33,515 bases of DNA from the NCBI GenBank assembly GCA_026982395.1, contig JALSHD010000012.1:1-33515 (forward strand), written 5' to 3'. Every line of letters starts with the position of its first letter. Within the stretch, counting starts at the first letter, position 1. Positions 20,980 to 28,455 of the stretch are shown here, one piece after another. The notes below the pieces were generated by a model. The model worked only from the letters and a program-made list of their open reading frames with translations, did not search any database and was not told the origin of the DNA. The stretch comes from Chromatiales bacterium (GTDB lineage Bacteria > Pseudomonadota > Gammaproteobacteria > Thiohalospirales > Thiohalospiraceae). A program made the position numbers and the translations under genes.

Positions 20980-22127
20980 ATGCCAAGCTTCTGGTACATG
21001 ATGGTCATCAGCGAAGCGGAGATGACGATGAATACGATGGCGGTGACTACTGCAGAGGTGGTTGCTTTACCCACCGCCGAGGCACTGCGCCCGCACTGCA
21101 TACCGCGCAGACAACCGGCGATGGCGATCAGTGTTCCGTACACCACCCCCTTGCTGAGTCCCACCAGAAAGTGCTGCATGGTAAGCGCGGAGAGGGTCTG
21201 CTGATAGTACTCGCTCATGTCCACATTGAAGGCCATTACCGCCACCAGCATGCCGGCCACCATCCCCACCAGACTGGCGTAAAGAGTCAGCAGCGGAGCC
21301 ATCAGGATCAGCGCCAGCATGCGCGGCAGCACCAGGAAGTCGATGGGGGAGATCCCCAGCGTCCGGTAGGCGTCGATCTCCTCGTTCACCTGCATGGTGC
21401 CCAGCTGGGCGGCGAAGGCGGCCCCGGTGCGGCCGGCCAGGATGATACCGGTCATCAGGGCGCCGATCTCCCGCGACATGCCGATCCCTACCAGATCCGC
21501 AATATAGATCTGGGCGCCGAACTGCGCCAGCTGCACCGCCCCCATGTAGGCCAGAATCAGCCCCACCAGAAAACTGATCAGTGAGACGATGGGCAGCGCC
21601 TGTGGCCCCGCCTCCTGGAGAACCAGCGCCAGATCCGAGCGCCGGTATTGCGCCTTGCCGCGCAGTAGCCGTCCCATGGCTAGGGTAACCTCGCCAATGA
21701 AGCGAACCATTGCCGGTGCGCCGTGAATCAGATCCAGGGTGACCTCACCCACATATTTCAGAACCGAGGGTGGCTCCACATGCCGGCCGGTTGCCTCCTC
21801 CGGGACTGCGAAGGCGAGCTTCAACAGCCGCTGGGCGCCTTCCGGCAGCCCGCTGTTGTCCACCTCGATATTCCGGCGGTTGCAGAGTTTTATTACATTG
21901 CGCAGGAAGTTGATCAGGCCGCTGTCCCAGCCAGAGATGCCGTCGGATGCAAACACGACCCGGTGAATCCGGGCGGCCTCTCCCAGCTGCTTTTCCACCT
22001 CATCGGCCGAGGGGAGGCGATCCCGCATCCGCCAGCTGCCGGACAGGCCGATCTGCAGGGTGGTGTCGCCGAGGAGGGAGAGATCCAGCTTCCAGGGCGG
22101 TTGTTCTGTAGTACGCGAGGCGTTCAG
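20976..22127 (-). CDS. Mla-type ABC permease with N-terminal STAS domain (MlaE-like), non-ATG start
   Basis: The permease half of the MCE lipid transporter. From the first ATG (22028) the protein has 350 residues: the later part of a STAS domain, then the MlaE permease with about five to six helices (ALPIVSLISFLVGLILAY, GREIGALMTGIILAGRTGAA-like region). The reading frame stays open to a stop at 22179-22181, and the upstream residues (PWKLDLSLLGDTTLQIGLSG) look like the first strands of the same STAS domain. The true start is therefore upstream of the first ATG. No ATG, GTG or TTG exists in that stretch; a CTG at 22127 with GGGA nearby is the best visible candidate. The end is certain, the start is not. 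Confidence 0.85.
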   Translation of the reverse strand: MNASRTTEQPPWKLDLSLLGDTTLQIGLSGSWRMRDRLPSADEVEKQLGEAARIHRVVFASDGISGWDSGLINFLRNVIKLCNRRNIEVDNSGLPEGAQRLLKLAFAVPEEATGRHVEPPSVLKYVGEVTLDLIHGAPAMVRFIGEVTLAMGRLLRGKAQYRRSDLALVLQEAGPQALPIVSLISFLVGLILAYMGAVQLAQFGAQIYIADLVGIGMSREIGALMTGIILAGRTGAAFAAQLGTMQVNEEIDAYRTLGISPIDFLVLPRMLALILMAPLLTLYASLVGMVAGMLVAVMAFNVDMSEYYQQTLSALTMQHFLVGLSKGVVYGTLIAIAGCLRGMQCGRSASAVGKATTSAVVTAIVFIVISASLMTIMYQKLGI

Positions 22128-22355
22128 CTGATTTTTCCCGGTGGGTGGATTACAACAATCTGTTTTGTCGGGGTTATTTTAGCATGACGCCAGTTCCTTA
22201 AACTAGATGGAGGCAATACCAAGGCATGTAAATCAAATTGGGATTTTTTCTGTGGATCAATTTACCGCTTGTTGCTGGTTCGGTGGATATGATAGAAGGG
22301 AAATCAAGCAACGTTAGCAAATGCAGCATGAACCAGGCGGGTATCAGGAACCTCT

Positions 22356-23813
22356 ATGAATACAACTCTATATTGGCACGACTACGAGACCTTCGGCGCC
22401 GATCCGAAGCGGGATCGCCCCGCCCAGTTTGCCGGGCTGCGCACCGACGAGGCGCTCAACGAGATCGGCGAACCGCTGGTCATCTACTGCAAACCGCCGC
22501 GGGACCTGCTGCCCCATCCGGATGCCTGTCTGCTCACCGGGATTACGCCTCAGCAGGCGGATGAGCAAGGGCTCCCGGAGCCGGAGTTCATCGCTCACAT
22601 CCATGCCCAGCTGGCGCAGCCGGGAACCTGCGGGGTGGGTTACAACACCCTGCGCTTCGACGATGAGGTGACCCGCTACACCCTCTACCGCAACTTCTAT
22701 GACCCCTATGCCCGCGAGTGGCAGAACGGCAACTCGCGCTGGGACATCATCGATCTGGTGCGCATGACCTATGCTCTGCGGCCTGAGGGGATCGAGTGGC
22801 CCCGGCACGAGGATGGCCGGCCCAGCTTCCGGCTCGAGGATCTGGCCGTCACCAACGGCATCGGCCATGAGGCCGCGCACGATGCCCTCTCCGACGTGCG
22901 CGCCACCATTGCTTTGGCGCGTCTGGTACGTGAGCGCCAGCCGCGTCTCTACGAGTGGCTGTTTCGGCTGCGCCACAAGCGCAAGGCGGCCGAACAGCTG
23001 GACTTGGTCCATCACCGGCCGGTCCTGCACACCTCGCGGATGTACCCGGCCGAGATCGGCTGCACCACGTTGGTGATGCCGCTGGCCGCCGAGCCGCGCA
23101 ACAGCAACGGCGTGCTGGTCTATGATCTGCGCCACGATCCGGAGCCGTTTCTGGGGCTGGATGTGGAGGCGCTGCATGACCGTCTGTTCACCCGCAGCGA
23201 GGAGCTGCCGGAGGGGGTGCCGCGGCTGCCGGTCAAGTCGGTCAAGATCAACAAGTGTCCGGCCCTTGCCCCGCAGAGTACTCTCGTTGAGGCGGCCATC
23301 GAACGCCTTGCCATCGATCTGGATGCCTGCACTCGGTACCACGAGCTGCTGAGCGCTGACAGCGGGTTCATGCAGCGGGTTGCCCAGGCCTATGGCGGCA
23401 GGGAGTTTGCTCCCGCCGAGGATGTGGATCTGGCTCTGTATGACGGATTTTTTGATGATGCCGACCGCAACCTGCTGGCCCGGGTGCGTGCTGCCACTCC
23501 GCAGGCGCTTGCCCGAAAAGCGTTCCATTTTCAGGACAAGCGCCTGCCGGAATTGCTGTTCCGTTATCGGGCCAGAAACTGGCCGGAGACTCTATCGGAG
23601 CAGGAGCTGCAGCGTTGGGAGCAGTTACGCTGTCAGCGAGTTCGCAACGGAATAGGCGGCAATACGCTGGGCCTGGAAGCGTATTGTGAACGGATTGCGC
23701 TACTGCGCAAGGAGCGTGAGGGAGAGAGTAAGGCGCAGCAATGCCTGGATGCGCTGGACGAGTGGGCGGAGCGCTTGGCGGCCTGCCGGATTCAGGATGA
23801 CTCCACTGCGTAG
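22356..23813 (+). CDS. sbcB: Exonuclease I (3'-5' single-strand DNA exonuclease)
   Basis: A 485-residue DEDDh exonuclease degrading single-stranded DNA from 3' ends, used in recombination and mismatch repair. Catalytic residues are visible: Asp9 and Glu11 in HDYETFG, an Asp at 102/103 in RFDDEV, and His175/Asp180 in HDALSD. The C-terminal half carries the SH3-like and helical ExoI domains. Length matches E. coli SbcB closely. AGGA precedes the ATG. It is divergent from the Mla-type operon across about 230 bp, and no strong promoter boxes were recognised there. Confidence 0.95.
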   Translation: MNTTLYWHDYETFGADPKRDRPAQFAGLRTDEALNEIGEPLVIYCKPPRDLLPHPDACLLTGITPQQADEQGLPEPEFIAHIHAQLAQPGTCGVGYNTLRFDDEVTRYTLYRNFYDPYAREWQNGNSRWDIIDLVRMTYALRPEGIEWPRHEDGRPSFRLEDLAVTNGIGHEAAHDALSDVRATIALARLVRERQPRLYEWLFRLRHKRKAAEQLDLVHHRPVLHTSRMYPAEIGCTTLVMPLAAEPRNSNGVLVYDLRHDPEPFLGLDVEALHDRLFTRSEELPEGVPRLPVKSVKINKCPALAPQSTLVEAAIERLAIDLDACTRYHELLSADSGFMQRVAQAYGGREFAPAEDVDLALYDGFFDDADRNLLARVRAATPQALARKAFHFQDKRLPELLFRYRARNWPETLSEQELQRWEQLRCQRVRNGIGGNTLGLEAYCERIALLRKEREGESKAQQCLDALDEWAERLAACRIQDDSTA

Positions 23814-23832
23814 GTCGCTGGCTTGTGGAGCA

Positions 23833-24354
23833 TCAGCGCCAGCTGACAATCTCGTCCAGATGCCGCCGTGGTGACAGTTCTGCAACCTCGGCAGGATAAC
23901 CGATGCTGAGGATCGACAGGGGGATCTGATCGGCCTCCAGTCCCAGTATCTCCCGCACCCGCTGTTCGTCAAAATCCCCAACCCATGTGGAGGCCATTCC
24001 GGCGGCTACTACGGCCAGTTGGGCATAGGTGGCCGCGATGGTGGTGTCCTGCAGCGCGTAGATGTTGGCGCCACGTTCACCAAAGTGCTCGGCGGAGCGT
24101 ACCGGTTCTGCGCTGAATACCAGAACAACGGGTGCTTCGGCGATAAACTGCTGCCGGGAGGCCGCTTCGGCCAGCTGTTTGCGGATCTGTTCATTGCGGA
24201 CAACGGTGATGTGATAGGCCTGAAGATCGCCTGCAGAAGGTGCGGCGCAGGCGGTCTCCAGAATGGCGTTCAGCTTTTCCGCTTCTACCGGTGTATCCGT
24301 CTGGTATTTGCGAATGGAGTGACGGTGACGGACGGTTTCAAAAAAATCCCACAT
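23833..24354 (-). CDS. Nitroreductase-family flavoprotein
   Basis: A 173-residue FMN-binding protein. The N-terminal RHSIRKYQ and PSAGDLQAYHITVV are typical FMN-phosphate-binding segments, and LSIGYPAE is near the C-terminus. Such enzymes reduce nitro compounds, quinones or related acceptors with NAD(P)H; the real substrate is unknown. Ribosome binding site AGGAG seven bases before the ATG. A 208-bp MITE-like element ends just upstream of this site, so the promoter must be inside or beyond it. It converges with sbcB. Confidence 0.9.
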   Translation of the reverse strand: MWDFFETVRHRHSIRKYQTDTPVEAEKLNAILETACAAPSAGDLQAYHITVVRNEQIRKQLAEAASRQQFIAEAPVVLVFSAEPVRSAEHFGERGANIYALQDTTIAATYAQLAVVAAGMASTWVGDFDEQRVREILGLEADQIPLSILSIGYPAEVAELSPRRHLDEIVSWR

Positions 24355-24375
24355 GGTTTTTCTCCTGTTACCTGG

Positions 24376-24583
24376 GAGGCTGTCCGAGAATAGAGAGCCT
24401 ACTGCGGAAAGCCGTTTTGGTCCATTTTTCCGCTCATTTTCGTTAAATATGAATCACTATTTGCCTCGAATGACCAAAAAATGGACTCAAAACGGCTTTC
24501 CCTCGCTACGACCACCACGGATGGCGGAAGTGTCGGTTTTGCAGGAGCAACAAGCCGGTCGGCCCCTATTCTCGGACAGCCTC
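24376..24583. mobile_element. MITE-like element with terminal inverted repeats
   Basis: A 208-bp non-coding element bounded by perfect 18-bp terminal inverted repeats: GAGGCTGTCCGAGAATAG at 24376-24393 and its complement at 24566-24583. CTGG directly repeats on both sides (24372-24375 and 24584-24587), as a 4-bp target duplication would. Inside lies a second inverted repeat: GGAAAGCCGTTTTG (24406-24419) with its complement at 24488-24501, extended by TCCATTTTT / AAAAATGGA. It has no transposase and no plausible gene, so it would have to be mobilised in trans. The parent IS family was not recognised. Confidence 0.88.
24406..24501. repeat. Internal inverted repeat of the MITE-like element
   Basis: The two arms (24406-24430 and 24476-24501) are nearly perfect complements of about 24-26 bp around a 45-bp AT-rich loop, so the transcript can form a long hairpin. 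The arms are not placed symmetrically with respect to the outer repeats: the right side carries about 64 extra bases (24502-24565), suggesting that this part was added or kept separately. Confidence 0.8.
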
Positions 24584-24597
24584 CTGGTTGAACAGGG

Positions 24598-25350
24598 TTA
24601 CTGCCTTCGTTTTGGAGCAGAGTAGTCCGGGAAATTGAGTCGAAGTACGCGCCGGGCATCATCAGCCAGACCCTGTCGCCCCATGTGTTCATAGGCTCTG
24701 GACATGATATCAAGAGCTTCGGCAACAGAAAGGGTGTTTTGATAGTGCTCAACAACATATCTGGCCCGGTTGACGGCGGCCAGCCAGGCCTCTCTTTCCA
24801 TATAGAATCTGGCGACATGGATTTCGTGACGGGCCAGGCTGTTGAGCAGGTACTTCATGCGCTGCAGCGCGTCGGGACGATATTTGCTGTCGGGAAATTT
24901 ACGGGCCAGTTCGGTGAAATAGGTAAATGATCGCCGCAGATGGCCGGGATCCCGCTCGGTCGGATCCTGATTGAATGTTTTATTCAGGAAGTTTTCTCCC
25001 TGTGAGAAGCTGGCCAGTCCGCGCAGATAGTAGGCGTAATCGACATTGGGGTGGCGCGGGTGCTGTTTGATGAAATTGTCGGCAGCAGCGATAGCCGATT
25101 CCGGCTCATCCCCTTTGTAGTAGGCATAAATGATATCCAGATCCGCCTGTTCCGCATGCCTGCCGTAGGGGTAGGCCGTTTTTAGCTCTTCATAGTAGCG
25201 AATGGCGGTTTCATAGTCCCGATTGTCCAGTGCGGTTTTGGCTTCCTGGTAGTAGCGCTGCGCTGACCACTCTGTTTTTTTGTCAACGCTGGCGCAGGCA
25301 CCGAGCAGCAGAATCAACGATAAAATAAGAAGACGGGCTAGTAGTTGCAT
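24598..25350 (-). CDS. bamD: Outer membrane assembly lipoprotein BamD
   Basis: A 250-residue lipoprotein: signal peptide with lipobox LLGAC (Cys19), then tandem TPR-like repeats (YYQEAKTALDNRDYETAIRYYEELKTAYPYG, ADNFIKQHPRHPNVDYAYYLRG, FPDSKYRPDALQRMKYLLNSLA). BamD is the essential partner of BamA in folding beta-barrel proteins into the outer membrane. The start at 25350 is fixed by the signal peptide; an open frame runs far upstream but is the antisense of rluD. It is divergent from rluD with 90 bp between, as in E. coli. No clear ribosome binding site precedes the ATG. Confidence 0.96.
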   Translation of the reverse strand: MQLLARLLILSLILLLGACASVDKKTEWSAQRYYQEAKTALDNRDYETAIRYYEELKTAYPYGRHAEQADLDIIYAYYKGDEPESAIAAADNFIKQHPRHPNVDYAYYLRGLASFSQGENFLNKTFNQDPTERDPGHLRRSFTYFTELARKFPDSKYRPDALQRMKYLLNSLARHEIHVARFYMEREAWLAAVNRARYVVEHYQNTLSVAEALDIMSRAYEHMGRQGLADDARRVLRLNFPDYSAPKRRQ

Positions 25351-25440
25351 TATGTTAGAGTATCCGGCAATTTCAGCATCAGGTGAGATGCCCTGGTTAT
25401 GATTCATTTGGTCAACAGTGGTTCCTATTTTATCTGAAAC

Positions 25441-26433
25441 ATGAATAAATCGATAGCAACAAGCGATATTGGGGAATCGGAACAACGGCTGGCTGCCCGT
25501 ATTCCAGAAGCGATGGCCGGGTTGCGCCTTGACCGGGCGTTGGTAGAGCTGTTTCCCGACTATTCGCGCAGTCGTCTCAGCCAGTGGATAAAATCGGGGC
25601 AGGTGCAGGTGAACGGTTGCCGTTTCTCCCCCAGCGACAAGGTGGCCGGAGGCGAACGGGTGGAGCTGGAGGTGCGGCTGGAGCCGCTGGAGAGCTGGAA
25701 GCCCCAGGATATTCCGCTGCACGTCGTTTATGAAGATGATGCCATTCTGGTGATTAACAAGCCGGCAGGTCTGGTGGTGCATCCCGCTGCTGGCAATCCG
25801 GATGGAACTCTGCTCAACGCACTGTTGCACCACGCGCCGGAGCTGGCACAGGTGCCCCGTGCCGGTATCGTCCATCGTCTCGACAAGCAGACCACTGGCC
25901 TGATGGTGGTGGCGCGTGATGTGACCAGCCATATCCGGTTGGTGGAGCAGCTCCAGGCCCGCAGCGTCAGCCGTCAGTATAGTGCGGTGGTGGTAGGAGT
26001 AATGCCGTCCGGTGGAACGGTGGATGTCCCTATCGGGCGTCACCGCGTGGATCGCAAGCGTATGGCGGTGACCGGGCAGGGCAGACAGGCCATCACTCAC
26101 TATCGGGTGGCGGAACGGTTTGCCGCCCACACCCTGATCGATGTGCGCCTGGAGACCGGCCGGACTCACCAGATCCGAGTTCACTTGGCGCATATTCGCT
26201 ATCCGCTGGTGGGTGATCCGGTCTATGGCGGACGGCTGCGGATTCCCGCGGGCTGTGGCGACGAGCTGAGGGAAACCTTGCGTAACTTCAAGCGCCAGGC
26301 GCTGCATGCCGGCTGCTTGGGGATTATCCATCCCGCCACCGGAGAGGCGATGGAATGGCAGACAGCACTGCCGGAGGATATGGCCCAGCTTCTCGAATGG
26401 TTGCGGGCAGATTCCCGAACCCATGTGGTCTGA
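25441..26433 (+). CDS. rluD: 23S rRNA pseudouridine synthase D
   Basis: A 330-residue enzyme making pseudouridines in helix 69 of 23S rRNA. It has an N-terminal S4 domain (about 28-85, LDRALVELFPDYSRSRLSQWI) and the catalytic domain with Asp148 in HRLDKQTTGLM, followed by LETGRTHQIRVH and PLVGDPVYGG. The ATG at 25441 has no Shine-Dalgarno sequence. TTGGTC (25408-25413) and TATCTG (25431-25436), 17 bases apart, would start the transcript almost at the ATG, so leaderless translation is possible. pgeF overlaps its 3' end by 11 bases. Confidence 0.96.
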   Translation: MNKSIATSDIGESEQRLAARIPEAMAGLRLDRALVELFPDYSRSRLSQWIKSGQVQVNGCRFSPSDKVAGGERVELEVRLEPLESWKPQDIPLHVVYEDDAILVINKPAGLVVHPAAGNPDGTLLNALLHHAPELAQVPRAGIVHRLDKQTTGLMVVARDVTSHIRLVEQLQARSVSRQYSAVVVGVMPSGGTVDVPIGRHRVDRKRMAVTGQGRQAITHYRVAERFAAHTLIDVRLETGRTHQIRVHLAHIRYPLVGDPVYGGRLRIPAGCGDELRETLRNFKRQALHAGCLGIIHPATGEAMEWQTALPEDMAQLLEWLRADSRTHVV

Positions 26434-27154
26434 CTGGATCACACCGGACTGGCCTGCGCCGGAGTGGGTGCGGGCCTGTGTTACCACCCGGTGGGGTGGC
26501 GTCAGTAGCGGACCTTACGACTCCCTGAACCTGGGCGATCATGTGGGTGACCATCCTGCAGCGGTTCGGGAGAACCGAAGGCGGCTGTTCTCCGTTCTGG
26601 AGCTGCCGGAGGAACCTCTCTGGCTCCGGCAGGTGCATGGGAACCGGGTGGTCGAGGCTGGAGCAGCTTCGCCGGGGTGTGAGGCAGATGCCTCATTCAG
26701 CCGCGTCCGGGGTCAGGTATGTGTCGTCATGAGCGCCGATTGTCTGCCGCTGCTGTTGTGTGACCATACAGGTAGCTGTGTGGCGGCGCTTCATGCCGGA
26801 TGGCGTGGATTGGCCGATGGAGTTATTGAGGCGGCGCTGGGCAGACTGCAGACGCCCGCCAGCGAGATCCTGGCCTGGCTGGGTCCCGCCATCGGTCCTG
26901 ACCACTTTATGGTGGGGGATGAGGTACGGCAGCGGTTTCTGCAGCACGACAGCCGGGCTGAAACGGCATTCCGTCCTGCAGGCAGACGCTGGCTGGCGGA
27001 TATCTATCTGCTGGCCCGGCAACGGTTGCATGGTAGCGGAGTGAGCGCTGTATACGGTGGAGGGGAATGCACCTTCCAGAATCGGGAGCGCTATTTCTCC
27101 TACCGGCGGGATGGTACGACAGGCCGTATGGCGAGCCTGATCTGGTTAACCTGA
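26423..27154 (+). CDS. pgeF: Multicopper polyphenol oxidase / peptidoglycan editing factor (PgeF/YfiH)
   Basis: A 243-residue member of the Cu-oxidase_4 (laccase-domain) family. The metal-site residues are seen in QVHGNRV, SADCLPLLL and HAGWRG, and the C-terminal FSYRRDG segment is typical. YfiH/PgeF is now described as an amidase-like editing factor that keeps wrong residues out of peptidoglycan; earlier work called it a laccase. I chose the ATG at 26423 because the upstream frame is only rluD antiphase sequence and family proteins start near here. It overlaps rluD by 11 bases, the usual order. Confidence 0.93.
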   Translation: MWSDWITPDWPAPEWVRACVTTRWGGVSSGPYDSLNLGDHVGDHPAAVRENRRRLFSVLELPEEPLWLRQVHGNRVVEAGAASPGCEADASFSRVRGQVCVVMSADCLPLLLCDHTGSCVAALHAGWRGLADGVIEAALGRLQTPASEILAWLGPAIGPDHFMVGDEVRQRFLQHDSRAETAFRPAGRRWLADIYLLARQRLHGSGVSAVYGGGECTFQNRERYFSYRRDGTTGRMASLIWLT

Positions 27155-27170
27155 ATGGAGTGACAGAACC

Positions 27171-27695
27171 ATGAGCAAGCAGTGGTACATGTTGACCGTA
27201 GTGGGAGAGGATCGCCCCGGTATCGTCGCCCGGGTGACAACGGCACTGTTCGAGGGCGGTTGCAATCTTGGTGAGGCGTCCATGATGCGGCTCGGTGGAA
27301 ACTTCACCATTATGCTGATGGTCGAGCTGGAAGGAAGCGATGGCGAACTCCGGAAGCTGCTTGAACCAGCTGCCCGTTCGCTCAATCTGCATATTCACAT
27401 CGACGGCATCAAGGGACGGTTGCATCGCCACCTGGAGCCGGATGTGAGTATCACTGTCTATGGTGCCGATCGGGCCGGAATCGTTGCCAGGGTCACGGGT
27501 GTGCTGGCGGATGCGGGGCTGCATGTTCTGGAACTGGACTCCGACGTGGCGGGGAGCAGGGAAACCCCGATCTACGTCATGCATATCGAAGGTCATGCTG
27601 GAGAGGGCATCGATGCATTGCGTTCGGCGCTGAAGCTGATAGAGCGTGACGGAATCGAGGTGAATCTGCAACCTGTCGACACGATGGTGGGTTGA
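27171..27695 (+). CDS. Tandem ACT-domain protein (GcvR-like)
   Basis: A 174-residue protein made of two ACT domains (about 5-75, starting TVVGEDRPGIVARVTTALFEG, and about 92-165, TVYGADRAGIVARVTGVLAD). This matches the glycine cleavage system repressor GcvR and related amino-acid-sensing proteins, which bind a ligand and a transcription factor rather than DNA. No gcvA or gcv gene is in the window, so the name is by family only. GGAG lies 11 bases before the ATG. The deformylase gene follows after three bases. Confidence 0.88.
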   Translation: MSKQWYMLTVVGEDRPGIVARVTTALFEGGCNLGEASMMRLGGNFTIMLMVELEGSDGELRKLLEPAARSLNLHIHIDGIKGRLHRHLEPDVSITVYGADRAGIVARVTGVLADAGLHVLELDSDVAGSRETPIYVMHIEGHAGEGIDALRSALKLIERDGIEVNLQPVDTMVG

Positions 27696-27698
27696 TCC

Positions 27699-28241
27699 GT
27701 GGTGGTTCTGGAGATCTTCACCTATCCCGATGAACGGCTTAAACAGATTTCGCAGCCGGTACAGCGGGTCGATGATGCGCTGCGTACTTTTATCGCCGAA
27801 CTGGAACAGACCATGCGCCACTCCCCCGGCGGAGTGGGGATCGCGGCGCCCCAGGTTGGTCGTTTCCAGCGCATCGTCATCGTTGATGTCTCCGCCAAAC
27901 CCAAAATCGCCAATCATGGGCGGATGATACTTGTAAATCCGGAAATCCTCTCTTGGGAAGGGATGGTAAAGGGACGAGAGGGATGCATGTCGGTGCCTGA
28001 TTATACCGGCAACGTCATGCGTGCTGAACGTGTTACTGTAAGCGCCCTCGACGAACAGGGCGAGCCGCGGGAATACCACTGTGAAGGATACGAAGCCCGC
28101 GCCATACAGCATGAGATCGACCACCTGGATGGGCTGCTGTTTCTGGATCGACTGGTCAGCCGCCGCACTGACCTGTTCCGGCGCAAGAATTATGGTGAAA
28201 AAAAACGGCGTAGGGGAGAGGGTGGCGCAACTCCACGGTGA
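27699..28241 (+). CDS. def: Peptide deformylase
   Basis: A 180-residue metalloenzyme removing the formyl group from new proteins. All three motifs are present: GVGIAAPQ (45-52), EGCMS with Cys96, and HEIDH with His138, Glu139 and His142. The start is GTG; there are two in a row (27699 and 27702). The Shine-Dalgarno sequence is weak, and its start 3 nt after the gcvR-like stop suggests coupling. The usual partner fmt is absent, so this may be a second def copy in the genome. The C-terminus is basic (KKRRRGEGG), after an eight-A run in the gene. Confidence 0.95.
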   Translation: MVVLEIFTYPDERLKQISQPVQRVDDALRTFIAELEQTMRHSPGGVGIAAPQVGRFQRIVIVDVSAKPKIANHGRMILVNPEILSWEGMVKGREGCMSVPDYTGNVMRAERVTVSALDEQGEPREYHCEGYEARAIQHEIDHLDGLLFLDRLVSRRTDLFRRKNYGEKKRRRGEGGATPR

Positions 28242-28255
28242 TGGGCAAACCCCGG

Positions 28256-28289
28256 GGGACAGGGCACCCATAAGGGATGCCTTTGTCCC
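28256..28289 (+). other. Strong imperfect hairpin after def
   Basis: Fifteen bases after the def stop codon, GGGACA pairs with TGTCCC, and inside it GGGCA-CCC pairs with GGG-A-TGCC around the loop ATAA, giving a stem of roughly 14 pairs with small bulges. There is no T-run, so it is not a standard intrinsic terminator. It could protect the 3' end of the upstream message or pause transcription. Confidence 0.5.
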
Positions 28290-28416
28290 TCGGTGAATAC
28301 TCCGCTATACACAGCTTATTGGCCATCTGTTCCATAAGGTTGGGCAGTGGAGGGTCATTTGGCAAATTGACTGCTCGCCGTGCCAGGGGTTCTCAAACCG
28401 GCTGTTGCAGAGACTC

Positions 28417-28447
28417 CCATGCAGCGGCATGGAACCGCGGATATAAT
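28417..28447 (+). promoter_or_regulatory. Candidate promoter with palindrome for plsC-like gene
   Basis: A perfect -10 box TATAAT (28442-28447) ends 8 bases before the ATG at 28456, and a perfect palindrome CCATGC-AGCG-GCATGG (28417-28432) lies ten bases upstream of it, over the -35 position. No good -35 box (TTGACA-like) is seen. With the normal 6-8 base spacing the transcript would start at or within a base or two of the ATG, so the message could be leaderless. The palindrome could be an operator. This is suggestive only. Confidence 0.4.
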
Positions 28448-28455
28448 CACTTCCC

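Noticed and set aside
22368-23528. A 386-codon minus-strand open frame inside sbcB
   Set aside because: sbcB has its catalytic residues and full length; the antisense is a GC-rich shadow.
24353-24625. A 90-codon plus-strand open frame across the MITE-like element
   Set aside because: It starts in the nitroreductase start region and runs through both inverted repeats with no domain; not a transposase.
25351-26487. A long N-terminal extension of bamD
   Set aside because: BamD must start with its lipoprotein signal at 25350; the extension is the antisense of rluD.
26907-28271. A 454-codon minus-strand open frame across pgeF, the gcvR-like gene and def
   Set aside because: It spans three real genes on the other strand and has no recognisable family.
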